DNA from: Anammoximicrobium sp032229885
GTDB taxonomy: Bacteria; Planctomycetota; Planctomycetia; Pirellulales; Pirellulaceae
Direction: 5' to 3'
NCBI GenBank assembly: GCA_032229885.1
Contig: JAVYAJ010000220.1
Span: 1 to 47,130 of the forward strand
Length of the DNA: 47,130 nt
Position 1 is the stretch's first letter. Each line of letters begins with the position of its first letter. Of this stretch, positions 23,955-32,961 are shown one piece after another. Position numbers and translations under genes: made by a program. The notes below the pieces were generated by a model. The model was given only the letters and a program-made list of their open reading frames with translations. It was not told the origin of the DNA and did not search any database.

Positions 23955-26900
23955 TCCGCCCCGCTCCTGTGGACCATCGCAAACGAGGTTTGCACCGGAT
24001 AGTTGCAGATGCAGCCGTAGGCAAAGTTTGGGACGCTCACCAGACCGTCGGCGGCGATCAAGCTGTTGCTACAACCCGACCGGACGGCGTACAGCGACTG
24101 GGATTCCCGAGTCTGAGCGTCGACGTAGCAGACCGACCGATTGCGGAGCAAGATCATCTGTTCGTTTCCGACCGCATAGTTGCAGCCGCCGCGACGCAGC
24201 GGCAAGGCCTCGCCGCTGGGCTTGCCCGTCCGCAGATCGATCACCTGGCCGCTCTGCGATACGGCCGTGTCGCCTCGCAAAATCCAGGGCTGGCCGGGCG
24301 CCAGTTGCGCGTCCCACGCCCGTTCGCCGCTGTCGGCGTGGTACGCCGCCGCCCGATTGAACTTGCCGGCGATCACGACGCCCAGTTCGGCGGCATACGC
24401 CAACCAATCGTCATTGGTCCGCATCGTCGTCCAACCGCCGATCCCATAGGTACGGTATGGGTTCGGTACGACGTGCGTCCAGCGGACCTCGCCCGTGCGG
24501 CCGTCCAAGGCCAAAATCGTCGACGGCTGTTCGGTCGCCGAGTCGGTCGCGCCCTGTCGCTGCGCCCTGTCGGTCTCGATCGGCGACAACGAATCGATGG
24601 CAAACACCAACCCATCGCCCACGGCCAAGGCATGGTTGTTGAACCGGTGCTGGGCCGCACGCCGCCATAATGTTCGCCCCGTATGGCGATCCAGGGCGAC
24701 CAGCAGCGTGCTGTCCCACAGGCCTCGTTCGATCACGCGGACCTTTTGCGCAGCCAGGGCAACCACGGCCAGTTCACCGTCTACGCGAATATCCGCGACG
24801 AACGGTTGCTGCCCCGGCTCGATCTCCACGAGCCAGCTTGCCCGCTGTTGGCCGGTGGCCGGGTCCAGCACCCGCAGTTGATTTCCTCCGGCCACGTAAA
24901 TCCCGTCGTGCAGGCAGACGTAACGCGTGAACGAGTCGACGGGCTGTTTCCATAGCACGCGCCCCGTGTATACGTCGTAGGCGATCAGCAGACGCGTGTG
25001 GGCTTGGAAGGCGATCAAACGGCCGTCGACGACCTGCGGTTTGACCCCGGTTCCGTAGTCTTTATGTTTCCAGAACCCATAGTCAGCGCCGTCGCCGTAC
25101 CACAACACGCTCAGCGGAGCCCGCACGCCGCTGTCGCGCGAAAAGTACGATCGAGCCGCGTCGCCGCACTCGTGCGTCCAGGCCGTTGCGCCGGGCAGTG
25201 GGCCGCAGCGTCGGGCGACCGCCCAGTCGTCGCAGCGCTGAACCTCCGGCGACTCGCCGCCGGACTGTGCAACCCACTGGGCGAACGCCGGTTGCTGGTC
25301 TGCCGGCGCGGCGACGCACAGCGTGCCTCCGTAGGGTCGCAACGCATCGAGCAGCCGTGTTGCGGACGAGTCGGGGAATCCCGCGGCGCGTTGATCCTGC
25401 GCCACGATCAGGTTGGCAAGATAGGGCGGAAAGCGAAACTCGGCGGGGCGTCCGATGAACAGTTCGACGCGCGAACCGTAGACGCCCTGTGCGGCCAATT
25501 CCTCCCGCAAGCGGGCGATGGTCTCGCGGCACTCGTCGACTCCGATCAGTTTGAACTGCGTGTCCTGCAGCAACGCGCCGAGCAGATCGCCCCTTCCCAC
25601 GCCCAACAGAACGCAATACCCCTCGTCGGCGCCGGCCGCCCGGGACAACTGCGCCACCGCCCGTCGCGCGGCCTCGCTTGCCGGTTTCGACGGGGCGATC
25701 GGCGCGGGGCAGGCTTCCACTCGCGGCGGCGGCCCCTGCGGCGGTTGCGGGCCGTAGCACTGAATGTCACCGGCCTTCGTCGCCACGAACAAGCGCCCGG
25801 CTGCGGCGATTATCGAGGTTGGCTCGGCGTCCAGATCTTTCCGCCAGACGATACGGGCTGGCTGCCCGTCGACAGGAAGGGCCACCGCCAGCAGCCCTTT
25901 GCCGTCGCCCGCGTACAGGCGATCCCCCGCCATGGCGACCATCCCCGGACCTCCGCGGGGGACCGGAGAACCCAGCTTCCAGACCAACGGTGCATCCCAG
26001 CGCCAGGGATGAAGCGTCCGTTCGCCCAGCTTCGCTTCGTACTCAGACACGCCGGCGCCGCGCAGATCGTAGGCGTAGACCACGCCGGCCTCGATGCCGT
26101 AGGCCACGCCGTCGCGCAGCACCGAACGCCACGTGCAGCCGGGAAACATCTTGTACGGATGCATCGGGCCCTCGAACAGATCGGCCTTGGCGCTGCTGAA
26201 CGCGTGGGGCGCATCGGCGCCGGCCGCCGACCACCGACTACCGACCTCGCGGCCCGTGCGCAGATCGACCACGCCCGACTCGCCGACCAGGCCGACTTCG
26301 TCCGCGGCGATCACGCGACAGTCGCCATGTCGATACCCCTGAATATAGTATGCCAGCGCCCCAGTGCGACGGTCGAGCGCGGCCGGCATCGAGCGGCCGT
26401 TTGGCGCCAACAACTGGTCGCCGTGGATCAGCAGATAGCCTTGCGGCGACAGGCCGCTGGGTCCCAATTCGTTGTGGTCCAGACGCACGTCGTCAATCTG
26501 ACCTAGGGCGTCGTTTCGCCAGCGGATCGCGCCCGTGTCCGCGTCGACTGCCAGGACATAGACGCCCATGGTCGGCCAGATCCCCGCCGCAAAATACAGG
26601 CGCCCATCGGCCAACACGGGACCGCCTCGCGCGGGCCAATGCGAAACCAGTCGGTTGTTGCCCAACTGCCTCTGGTCGGGCAGCTCGTCGGGTGCGCCGC
26701 GGACTTTCCATTCCAACGCGCCATCAGCCAGCCGGAGGCAATACAGATACCCGTCGTCCGATACCGCGTATACGTGTTTGCCGTTCAGCACGGGCGCAAA
26801 CCGTACCGGACCTTCGCTGTAGAACCGCCATCGCGGCGTGCCCGTCACGACGTCGAAGGCGCGCACGCTGCCATCGTCGGGACAGCCCACGACCAGCGTC

Positions 26901-27139
26901 TGCCCGGCCACCACCGGCTCGTAGGATGCGTCGAACCCCAGCCGCGGTTCATTGGGCCAAGCTGGGACCAACGGTGGCAAGGCCAGGGTCCACTGCAAAT
27001 GCAGTTCGTCGCCCAACGTCTCGCCGGTCGCACCTCGCCGCGCCGCGTCGCACCGCCACATGGGCCAATCGTCCGCTCGGGCAGTTCCAGCCGACAGGCC
27101 GATCGTCAGAACCAGGCACATCGAGAGCGTGCGCATCAT
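23951..27139 (-). CDS. Large exported PQQ-like beta-propeller protein with a central methyltransferase-like domain
   Basis: 1062 residues. A signal peptide (MMRTLSMCLVLTIGLSAGTARA) is followed by an N-terminal propeller with PQQ-type repeats (for example SVRAFDVVTGTPRWRF and GYLYCLRLADGALEW), about residues 23-465. A linker rich in Pro (about 465-490) leads to a Rossmann-like segment: EGYCVLLGVGRGDLLGALL (about 506-524) and LIGVDE (about 531-536), then FPPYLANLIVAQ, about residues 485-645, resembling motif I and the acidic motif II of SAM-dependent methyltransferases. A second propeller with PQQ-type repeats follows (for example LIAYDVYTGRVLWKQ), about residues 650-1062. The start at 27139 has GAGG seven bases upstream. 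It overlaps dus by 4 bases. Function unknown; a periplasmic location would be odd for a SAM-dependent domain. Confidence 0.85.
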   Translation of the reverse strand: MMRTLSMCLVLTIGLSAGTARADDWPMWRCDAARRGATGETLGDELHLQWTLALPPLVPAWPNEPRLGFDASYEPVVAGQTLVVGCPDDGSVRAFDVVTGTPRWRFYSEGPVRFAPVLNGKHVYAVSDDGYLYCLRLADGALEWKVRGAPDELPDQRQLGNNRLVSHWPARGGPVLADGRLYFAAGIWPTMGVYVLAVDADTGAIRWRNDALGQIDDVRLDHNELGPSGLSPQGYLLIHGDQLLAPNGRSMPAALDRRTGALAYYIQGYRHGDCRVIAADEVGLVGESGVVDLRTGREVGSRWSAAGADAPHAFSSAKADLFEGPMHPYKMFPGCTWRSVLRDGVAYGIEAGVVYAYDLRGAGVSEYEAKLGERTLHPWRWDAPLVWKLGSPVPRGGPGMVAMAGDRLYAGDGKGLLAVALPVDGQPARIVWRKDLDAEPTSIIAAAGRLFVATKAGDIQCYGPQPPQGPPPRVEACPAPIAPSKPASEAARRAVAQLSRAAGADEGYCVLLGVGRGDLLGALLQDTQFKLIGVDECRETIARLREELAAQGVYGSRVELFIGRPAEFRFPPYLANLIVAQDQRAAGFPDSSATRLLDALRPYGGTLCVAAPADQQPAFAQWVAQSGGESPEVQRCDDWAVARRCGPLPGATAWTHECGDAARSYFSRDSGVRAPLSVLWYGDGADYGFWKHKDYGTGVKPQVVDGRLIAFQAHTRLLIAYDVYTGRVLWKQPVDSFTRYVCLHDGIYVAGGNQLRVLDPATGQQRASWLVEIEPGQQPFVADIRVDGELAVVALAAQKVRVIERGLWDSTLLVALDRHTGRTLWRRAAQHRFNNHALAVGDGLVFAIDSLSPIETDRAQRQGATDSATEQPSTILALDGRTGEVRWTHVVPNPYRTYGIGGWTTMRTNDDWLAYAAELGVVIAGKFNRAAAYHADSGERAWDAQLAPGQPWILRGDTAVSQSGQVIDLRTGKPSGEALPLRRGGCNYAVGNEQMILLRNRSVCYVDAQTRESQSLYAVRSGCSNSLIAADGLVSVPNFAYGCICNYPVQTSFAMVHRSGAE

Positions 27140-27661
27140 CGTAAAACCTCGAGCTTCTCCTCCGTCATCCGGCGACACAGCGCGGACGTCCGGTAATGTA
27201 TCGCGAACCTAGCGCCTCGTCCAATCATAGTGTTCTGGTCACCGTGTTCGGATTGTCGCATTCGACAGAGCAACGGAATTCTCGCAGCATCAGAACCGCG
27301 GTTCAGGGCGATTGCGCCGCATTATGGTCTTAGTTCGTATCATGCGCGCACGGTGCGCGCATGATACGGAGTAAGACTCTAAACCCTACAATTTCCGACT
27401 TTTGGGCTGCGCCAGCCACGCTCCGTCGTGGCCGCAAGCGAGTGGGCGAAACGGACGCGACGGCGCGCAACGGGACGAGACCAAACGCGACGGCGCGCGT
27501 CCCGCCAAGACGGCGCACTTCCCAGCGCTCGCCGTCGGGCGATGGCGCTTGCCATTGTGTCGTGCCCAGAGGGTTCTTCTGGCAATCTGGGACGACTTCG
27601 TGTTCGGTGTCCCAGCAATTCTGATGTGTGGAATGAGGATGTGGCCCCGCCCGAGCGAGCC
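27140..27661. other. Intergenic region with element copy B
   Basis: About 520 bases between the propeller gene start and the DUF11 gene stop, both on the minus strand. It holds element copy B at 27328-27417 and, at about 27448-27505, a direct repeat ACGCGACGGCGCGC in two copies. No gene is seen; the propeller gene promoter should lie near 27140-27300. Confidence 0.6.
27328..27417 (+). repeat. Dispersed structured intergenic element, copy B (palindromic)
   Basis: The core here is a 49-base near-perfect palindrome, arms 27328-27351 and 27353-27376 around one central G, with 22 of 24 positions paired. The innermost 16 bp (CGTATCATGCGCGCAC and its complement) are perfect. The right arm runs on into the conserved tail shared with copies A and D (GATACGGAGTAAGACTCTAA and ACAATTTCCGACTTTTGG). 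The hairpin head of copies A and D is absent, so it looks like two tail cores joined head to head. Confidence 0.8.
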
Positions 27662-30600
27662 TCAGGACGACGCCAGGTATCGGCGACGAGTCAGCGAGAC
27701 GGGAACGGTCTCCCAAAAGTTGAAGTTCTCGGCGACATCGCCGGCGCCGATGCGGAAAAAGACCTCGTCGGCGGTGCGGACGCGCGCCTCGGACTCGCCC
27801 GAGACCGAGGTCAACTGGCCGGGCGTCGCGCCGCCCTGGTTGAACAGGTTCGGTTGGTTTTCCCGCAAAACATACTCGCCGGCCTCGACGGCAGGGAACT
27901 CGTACCTGCCGTCCGGTCCCGTCCAGAACCGCTGATGGACGGGCTGCTCGAACCGATCGATGCCCACCAATTCGACCAGGACGCCGGCGATCGGCGGATC
28001 GTGCGCGCCCTGGATCCCATCGGGACTCAGGTCCAGGAAGACCGTCCCCGCGATCCGCGCCGGAGGCAGGCGGGCGATCGTGGTCGTCGTGCTGGCGTTG
28101 TTGTCGGGCCGCGGATCGTGTTGCCGTGCGACGACCTCGGCTCGATTGACGAGCGAACCCTCGTAGGCCGGAGCCACCATCACCACGATGGTAACCGTCG
28201 CCGTGGCGCCCGGATCGAGCGAATTGAATCGCGCGGTCACGGTTCCCTCCGCCTCGCTGGCGGCGCCGTGGCTGGTCCGCGCCGAGATGAAGGTCACGTT
28301 GTCGGGCAAGGCGTCGGTCATCACGACCGAGGTGGCGGACGACGGACCGGCGTTGGCGATCGTGATCGTATAGGTCAATTCGCGCCCGGCGTATACCGGG
28401 TCGGGCAGATCGACTTTGGCGATGCTGAGATCGGCGACCTGGGGGACGAGCGTCACGCTGGCCTGATCGTCTTCGCCCGATTTGTGGTTGTTCGGCTTCG
28501 AGTCCGGGTCGGCTTGATCCACCGCGACCACCTCGGCCGTGACCGTTTGACTCTGCGGCGCGTCGACGCGCACGACGACCTCGAGCGTGGACTTTCCGTT
28601 TTTGCCCACGGGTCCCGGCGCCCACAGTCCGCGAGCGCTGTCGTACGAACCGGCCGACGAAGTCGCGGACACGAAAGCCAATCCGTCGGGCAGAGGCAGC
28701 GCGACCAGTATTCCGGTCGCCTGGTCCGGTCCCTCATTGAGCAACTGGACCTTCAGCGTCACCTCGTCGCCGACGTTGGGCGCGGCGTCGCTGATCGTGT
28801 GGGTCAGCGACAGGTCTGCCTCCTGGGCCGTGACGGTCACGCTGGCTTGGTCGTCTTCGTTCGGGTTATTGTTGCCGGGCGTCGAATCGATGTCGAACTG
28901 ATCGGCCGCCACCACTTCGGTCGTATTGACCTGGGGGCCGAGCTGGGTCACCTCGGCCACGATCCGCAGCGTGACGTTGGTGCCGGGGGGCACGGTTCCG
29001 ACATTCCAACGCCCGGACAGCACATCGAACGTGCCCTGGCTGGGTGACGACGAGACGTAGGACACGCCGGCGGGCAGGCGATCGAGCACCGCCACATTGG
29101 TTGCGGTGTCCGGCCCGGCGTTGTTCAACCCGATCAGAAACGTGATGTGTTCGCCCAGGTTCGGCGCCGTCTTGTCGACCGTCTTTTCCAACGACAGATC
29201 GATGACTTGGGGCGTGGCCGTGATCACGGCGTAGTCGTCCTCGGTCTCGACGCCGTTGCCGGGGGTCGAGTTCGGATCGAATTGATCCGCCGCCATCAGT
29301 TCGGCGGCGTTGATCTTGGCTGAGGCATTGTCGACGCGGCCCACGAGGAACATCGTCACGGTCGTGCCCGGCGGCACGGTTCCCACGTTCCAATCGCCGG
29401 TCGTCGGCTGGTACGAGCCTTGTCCCACGGTCGACGAGACATAGCTGATCCCCAGCGGCAAGGCGTCATGAACCCGCACACCGGTCGCCGCGTCGGGGCC
29501 GGCGTTGGCCAGCGCGATCGTAAAGGTCACGTTGTCGCCGACGTTGGGCGCGGCGCGATCGACGGTCTTGGTCAGCGACAGATCGGCCACCTGCGGGTTG
29601 ATCGTGACGCTGCTCTGATCGTCCTCGTCCGGAGCGTGATTTCCGGGTTCGGAATCCGGATCGTGCTGGTCCGCGCTGAGGATCTCGGCTGTGTTCGTCT
29701 TCGGCTCGGCCGTGTCCGTGCGGGCCACGATCCGCAGGGTCGCCGTGCCCGCGGCGCCGATCCGGTCGATGGTCCATACGCCGTTGGTGCGATCGAACGC
29801 GCCGGCGGTGGGGCTGGCCGAGACGAACGTCATTCCGGGCGGCAGCGCGTCCTTGACGGTGACGCCTGTCGCCTCGTGAGGCCCTGCGTTGGAGACGGTC
29901 ACGGTGAAGGTGACTGGTTGCCCGGCGGTGGGCTGGCTGGGGCTGGCGGTCTTGGTCAGCGACAGGTCGGCGATCTGCGGCGTGACCGTGACGCTGGCCT
30001 GGTCGTCCTCGGTGGGCACGTTGTTGTTCGGCGTGGAATCGGGATCGTACTGATTCGAAGCGATCACCTCGGCCACGTTCGTCGTGGCCGTTGTCCCGGT
30101 CACCGCAGCCGTCAATCGCAACGTTGCCTTGGCCCCATTTTCCAGCGTGGAAATCGTCCAGACGCCCGTGGCGGGATCATACGTCCCCGTCGAAGGCGCC
30201 GAGGAGACGTAGGTCAGTCCAGAAGGCAGTTGATCTCGGATTCCGATGCCGGTCGCACGATGTGGCCCGCCGTTGGACACCGTCAACGTAAACACGATGT
30301 TCTCGCCGACCTGAGGCGTCGCTTTGTCGACCGCCTTGGTCAGCGATAGATCGGCCTGTTGCACGACGATGGTGATCGACGCCTGGTCATCCTCGCCGGG
30401 CGCGTTGTTGCCCGGCGTCGAGTCGGGATCGGGCTGGTCGACGGCCGTGACCTCGCCCGTGTTCGTGATCGAACCCGTTCCGGCGACGCGGGCCGCGATC
30501 TGCAGGCTGGCGGCGCTGCCGCTGCTGAGCACGCCCACGCTCCAGATCCCCGACGAGGCGTTGTACGCGCCTTGGGACGGCGACGAACCGACATAGATCA

Positions 30601-32953
30601 CGCCGTCGGGCAAGCGGTCCGTAACCGAGATGTTGGTCGCATTGCCCGGCCCGTCATTGCGCAGGTTCAAGGTAAAATTGACGACGTCGTTGCGATTCGG
30701 CGCCGCGTTGTCCACGGTCTTGATCAACGACAGATCGGCTCGTTGCGGCGTGAGCGTAATGCTGCTCTGATCGTCTTCGTTCGGATTGTTGTTGTTCGGG
30801 GTCGAATCGGGGTCGGGCTGGTCGGAATGGGTGACCTGTGCGGTGTTCGTGACCGCGGCGGTCGTGTTGACGGTCGTGGCCAGTTGCAGGCTGGCGCTGC
30901 TGCCGGCGGAAACCGTGCCAACTGTCCAGAGCCCACTGGCCCGATCATAGCTGCCCTGGGACGGCGCCGCGCTGATGAAACTCAGCCCCGGCGGCAACAG
31001 ATCGGTGACGGTCACGCCTGTCGCCGTACCCGGTCCGGCGTTGTTCAGATTGATCGTAAACGTCACGTTCTGGCCGACGTTGGGCGTCGGATTGTCGATC
31101 GTCTTGACCAGCGACAGATCGGCCACCTGAGGCGTGACCGTCACGCTGGCCTGATCGTCCTCGGTGGGCACGCCGTTGCCCGGCGTCGAATCGGGATCGC
31201 GCTGGTCGGACGCCGTGATCTCGGCCGTGTTGGTGACCGGCGCATTGGTGTTCAACGAGGCGGTGATCTGTAGGCTGGCGCTGGTTCCGCTGGCCAGCGT
31301 GCCGACCGTCCAGACGCCCGAGCCGCTGTTGTAGACGCCCGCCGGCGTGGCGCTGACGAAGGTCAAGCCCGGCGGCAACAGATCGGTGACCCGCACGTTC
31401 GTGGCTGTCGCCGGCCCGGCGTTGCTGACGTTCAGCGTGAACGTCACCGGCTGCCCCACGGTCACCGTGGGGTTGTTGATCGTCTTGGTCAGCGACAGAT
31501 CCGCCAACTGGGGCGTCAAGGTGATGCTGCTCTGATCATCTTCGGACGGATCATGGTTGTTCGGCGTCGAGTTTGGGTCGCGCTGGTCGACGGCCGTGAC
31601 CTCGGCGGTATTGGTGATGGCCGTGGTTCCGGTGACCGTCGCGGTGATCTGGAGGATGGCCGTGGTCCTCGCCGGGACGGCGCCGACCGTCCACAGGCCG
31701 GTGGCCGGATCATACGAGCCTTGGGTCGGCGTCGCGCTGACGAACACCAGCCCCGTCGGCAGGCGATCCGTGACCACGACATTCGTGGCGTCGTCGGGGC
31801 CCGAGTTCAACAGGTTCAGCGTGAACGACGTCGTTTGGCCGACGTCGACGTTGGGATTATTGATCGTTTTTGCCAACGACAAGTCCGCCGACGGCTGGTT
31901 GCTGAAATCGGCGGGAAACGTCTTCGGCCGGACCATGCGAAAGCCGGTCAGTTGGCCATCGAGCGCGACCGCCGTGGTCTCGACCAGCAGTTCGATGGCG
32001 CCGACCTTGGCAAAGTTGGCGCCCGCGCCGCCCGCGGGCGTGAAATCCGAGGCCAGCGATAGCAGATTGCTGGGCGCACCGCCGACGCCCAGCGGCACGG
32101 TCGCCTGCGAGTAGTTGCTCGCGTCCGTATAGACGCGGACCCGCGCCGTGCCCCCGGCCTTGTCCGCGGCCCCCGCTAATTCGAGGAAAGCGTTGACGCC
32201 GCCTTCGGTCAGATCGACTCCTTGGCCGCCGGTCCGCAAGCCCGTGGGGTTCAGCGCCGAGGCGTTCTGGTCCGCGCCGTCCCAGACGACTTGATACCGG
32301 CCCAGCGCGTTCAGGCCGGAATCGATCGTCAGGATCCCCGATCCGGCGGACATGGCGGCGGAATCGCCCGTCTGTCCGCTGACCAGCGTGGCCGACATGT
32401 CGCGTTCGCCGCCGAGCGCTTCGGGCGCGGCCACGGAACTGACGACCGTGCTGCCGGCGGGCAGGACGGCCGCGACCGTCTGCGGCGTGGTAAACGCGTC
32501 GATGACTCGGCCCGGCATGCCCTGCACATCGCCAGGGCCGATGCTGATCCGCGTGCTGGTCAGTTGCCCTAGGCTCTTGCCGCCCACGGTCTGCGCCGGC
32601 TGCTGGACGAAATAGTCGCCGGCCGCGAGGCGATCGAAGCGGTACCGGCCGTCGGCGTCGCTGGTCACGCTGCGCAGCGCGCCGCCGTCGCCCGCGTCCA
32701 ACACGCCGTTGGCATTGGCATCGCGGTACAGGCTCAGCGTCGCGCCGACGATCTGTTCGCCGGGCGTGAAGCCGTCGCCATTGACGTCGCGGAACACGCG
32801 TCCCGAAATCGCGGCCAGGTCGGTGGCCGCCAGCAGATGTCGCGCTTCGAGCTTTTCCAGCGCCAGCCGATGCGTTCGTTGGCGTTTCTTCCGGTCTTTG
32901 TCGCCCGCGCCGCCCGCGCCTTTGCGAGGCGCATGTTCAGAGGATGAAAACAT
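27662..32953 (-). CDS. Giant DUF11-repeat cell-surface protein
   Basis: 1763 residues. The basic N-terminus holds LALEKLEARHLLAATDLAAI, a planctomycete LExLExRxLLA-like targeting motif. Then comes an SdrD B-like domain (about residues 44-120, RVFRDVNGDGFTPGEQ), a unique region to about 350, and ten consecutive DUF11 repeats of about 125 residues (about 354-1620), each opening near ADLSLTKTVD and closing with DQxDPDSTPxN...EDDQASVT. A final SdrD B-like domain (RIAGTVFLDLSPDGIQGAHD) and a basic tail TRRRYLASS close the protein. The repeated Asp-rich linkers could bind calcium. It is probably an extracellular adhesin or stalk protein. The start at 32953 has GAGG about 6-8 bases upstream; an in-frame GTG at 32968 is an alternative. 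It follows the BBP7 porin gene by 8 bases. Confidence 0.9.
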   Translation of the reverse strand: MFSSSEHAPRKGAGGAGDKDRKKRQRTHRLALEKLEARHLLAATDLAAISGRVFRDVNGDGFTPGEQIVGATLSLYRDANANGVLDAGDGGALRSVTSDADGRYRFDRLAAGDYFVQQPAQTVGGKSLGQLTSTRISIGPGDVQGMPGRVIDAFTTPQTVAAVLPAGSTVVSSVAAPEALGGERDMSATLVSGQTGDSAAMSAGSGILTIDSGLNALGRYQVVWDGADQNASALNPTGLRTGGQGVDLTEGGVNAFLELAGAADKAGGTARVRVYTDASNYSQATVPLGVGGAPSNLLSLASDFTPAGGAGANFAKVGAIELLVETTAVALDGQLTGFRMVRPKTFPADFSNQPSADLSLAKTINNPNVDVGQTTSFTLNLLNSGPDDATNVVVTDRLPTGLVFVSATPTQGSYDPATGLWTVGAVPARTTAILQITATVTGTTAITNTAEVTAVDQRDPNSTPNNHDPSEDDQSSITLTPQLADLSLTKTINNPTVTVGQPVTFTLNVSNAGPATATNVRVTDLLPPGLTFVSATPAGVYNSGSGVWTVGTLASGTSASLQITASLNTNAPVTNTAEITASDQRDPDSTPGNGVPTEDDQASVTVTPQVADLSLVKTIDNPTPNVGQNVTFTINLNNAGPGTATGVTVTDLLPPGLSFISAAPSQGSYDRASGLWTVGTVSAGSSASLQLATTVNTTAAVTNTAQVTHSDQPDPDSTPNNNNPNEDDQSSITLTPQRADLSLIKTVDNAAPNRNDVVNFTLNLRNDGPGNATNISVTDRLPDGVIYVGSSPSQGAYNASSGIWSVGVLSSGSAASLQIAARVAGTGSITNTGEVTAVDQPDPDSTPGNNAPGEDDQASITIVVQQADLSLTKAVDKATPQVGENIVFTLTVSNGGPHRATGIGIRDQLPSGLTYVSSAPSTGTYDPATGVWTISTLENGAKATLRLTAAVTGTTATTNVAEVIASNQYDPDSTPNNNVPTEDDQASVTVTPQIADLSLTKTASPSQPTAGQPVTFTVTVSNAGPHEATGVTVKDALPPGMTFVSASPTAGAFDRTNGVWTIDRIGAAGTATLRIVARTDTAEPKTNTAEILSADQHDPDSEPGNHAPDEDDQSSVTINPQVADLSLTKTVDRAAPNVGDNVTFTIALANAGPDAATGVRVHDALPLGISYVSSTVGQGSYQPTTGDWNVGTVPPGTTVTMFLVGRVDNASAKINAAELMAADQFDPNSTPGNGVETEDDYAVITATPQVIDLSLEKTVDKTAPNLGEHITFLIGLNNAGPDTATNVAVLDRLPAGVSYVSSSPSQGTFDVLSGRWNVGTVPPGTNVTLRIVAEVTQLGPQVNTTEVVAADQFDIDSTPGNNNPNEDDQASVTVTAQEADLSLTHTISDAAPNVGDEVTLKVQLLNEGPDQATGILVALPLPDGLAFVSATSSAGSYDSARGLWAPGPVGKNGKSTLEVVVRVDAPQSQTVTAEVVAVDQADPDSKPNNHKSGEDDQASVTLVPQVADLSIAKVDLPDPVYAGRELTYTITIANAGPSSATSVVMTDALPDNVTFISARTSHGAASEAEGTVTARFNSLDPGATATVTIVVMVAPAYEGSLVNRAEVVARQHDPRPDNNASTTTTIARLPPARIAGTVFLDLSPDGIQGAHDPPIAGVLVELVGIDRFEQPVHQRFWTGPDGRYEFPAVEAGEYVLRENQPNLFNQGGATPGQLTSVSGESEARVRTADEVFFRIGAGDVAENFNFWETVPVSLTRRRYLASS

Positions 32954-32961
32954 CGGACGCC

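Noticed and set aside
27428..29047. Plus-strand open frame of over 500 codons opposite the DUF11 gene
   Set aside because: Shadow of the repetitive surface-protein gene; composition is Arg/Asp/Gly-heavy and it repeats with the same period as the DUF11 repeats.
27662..32953. Repeats of about 375 bp considered as CRISPR or satellite DNA
   Set aside because: The units are coding, in frame, protein-like (DUF11) and too long and variable to be a CRISPR array. No array of short direct repeats with unique spacers was found elsewhere in the window.
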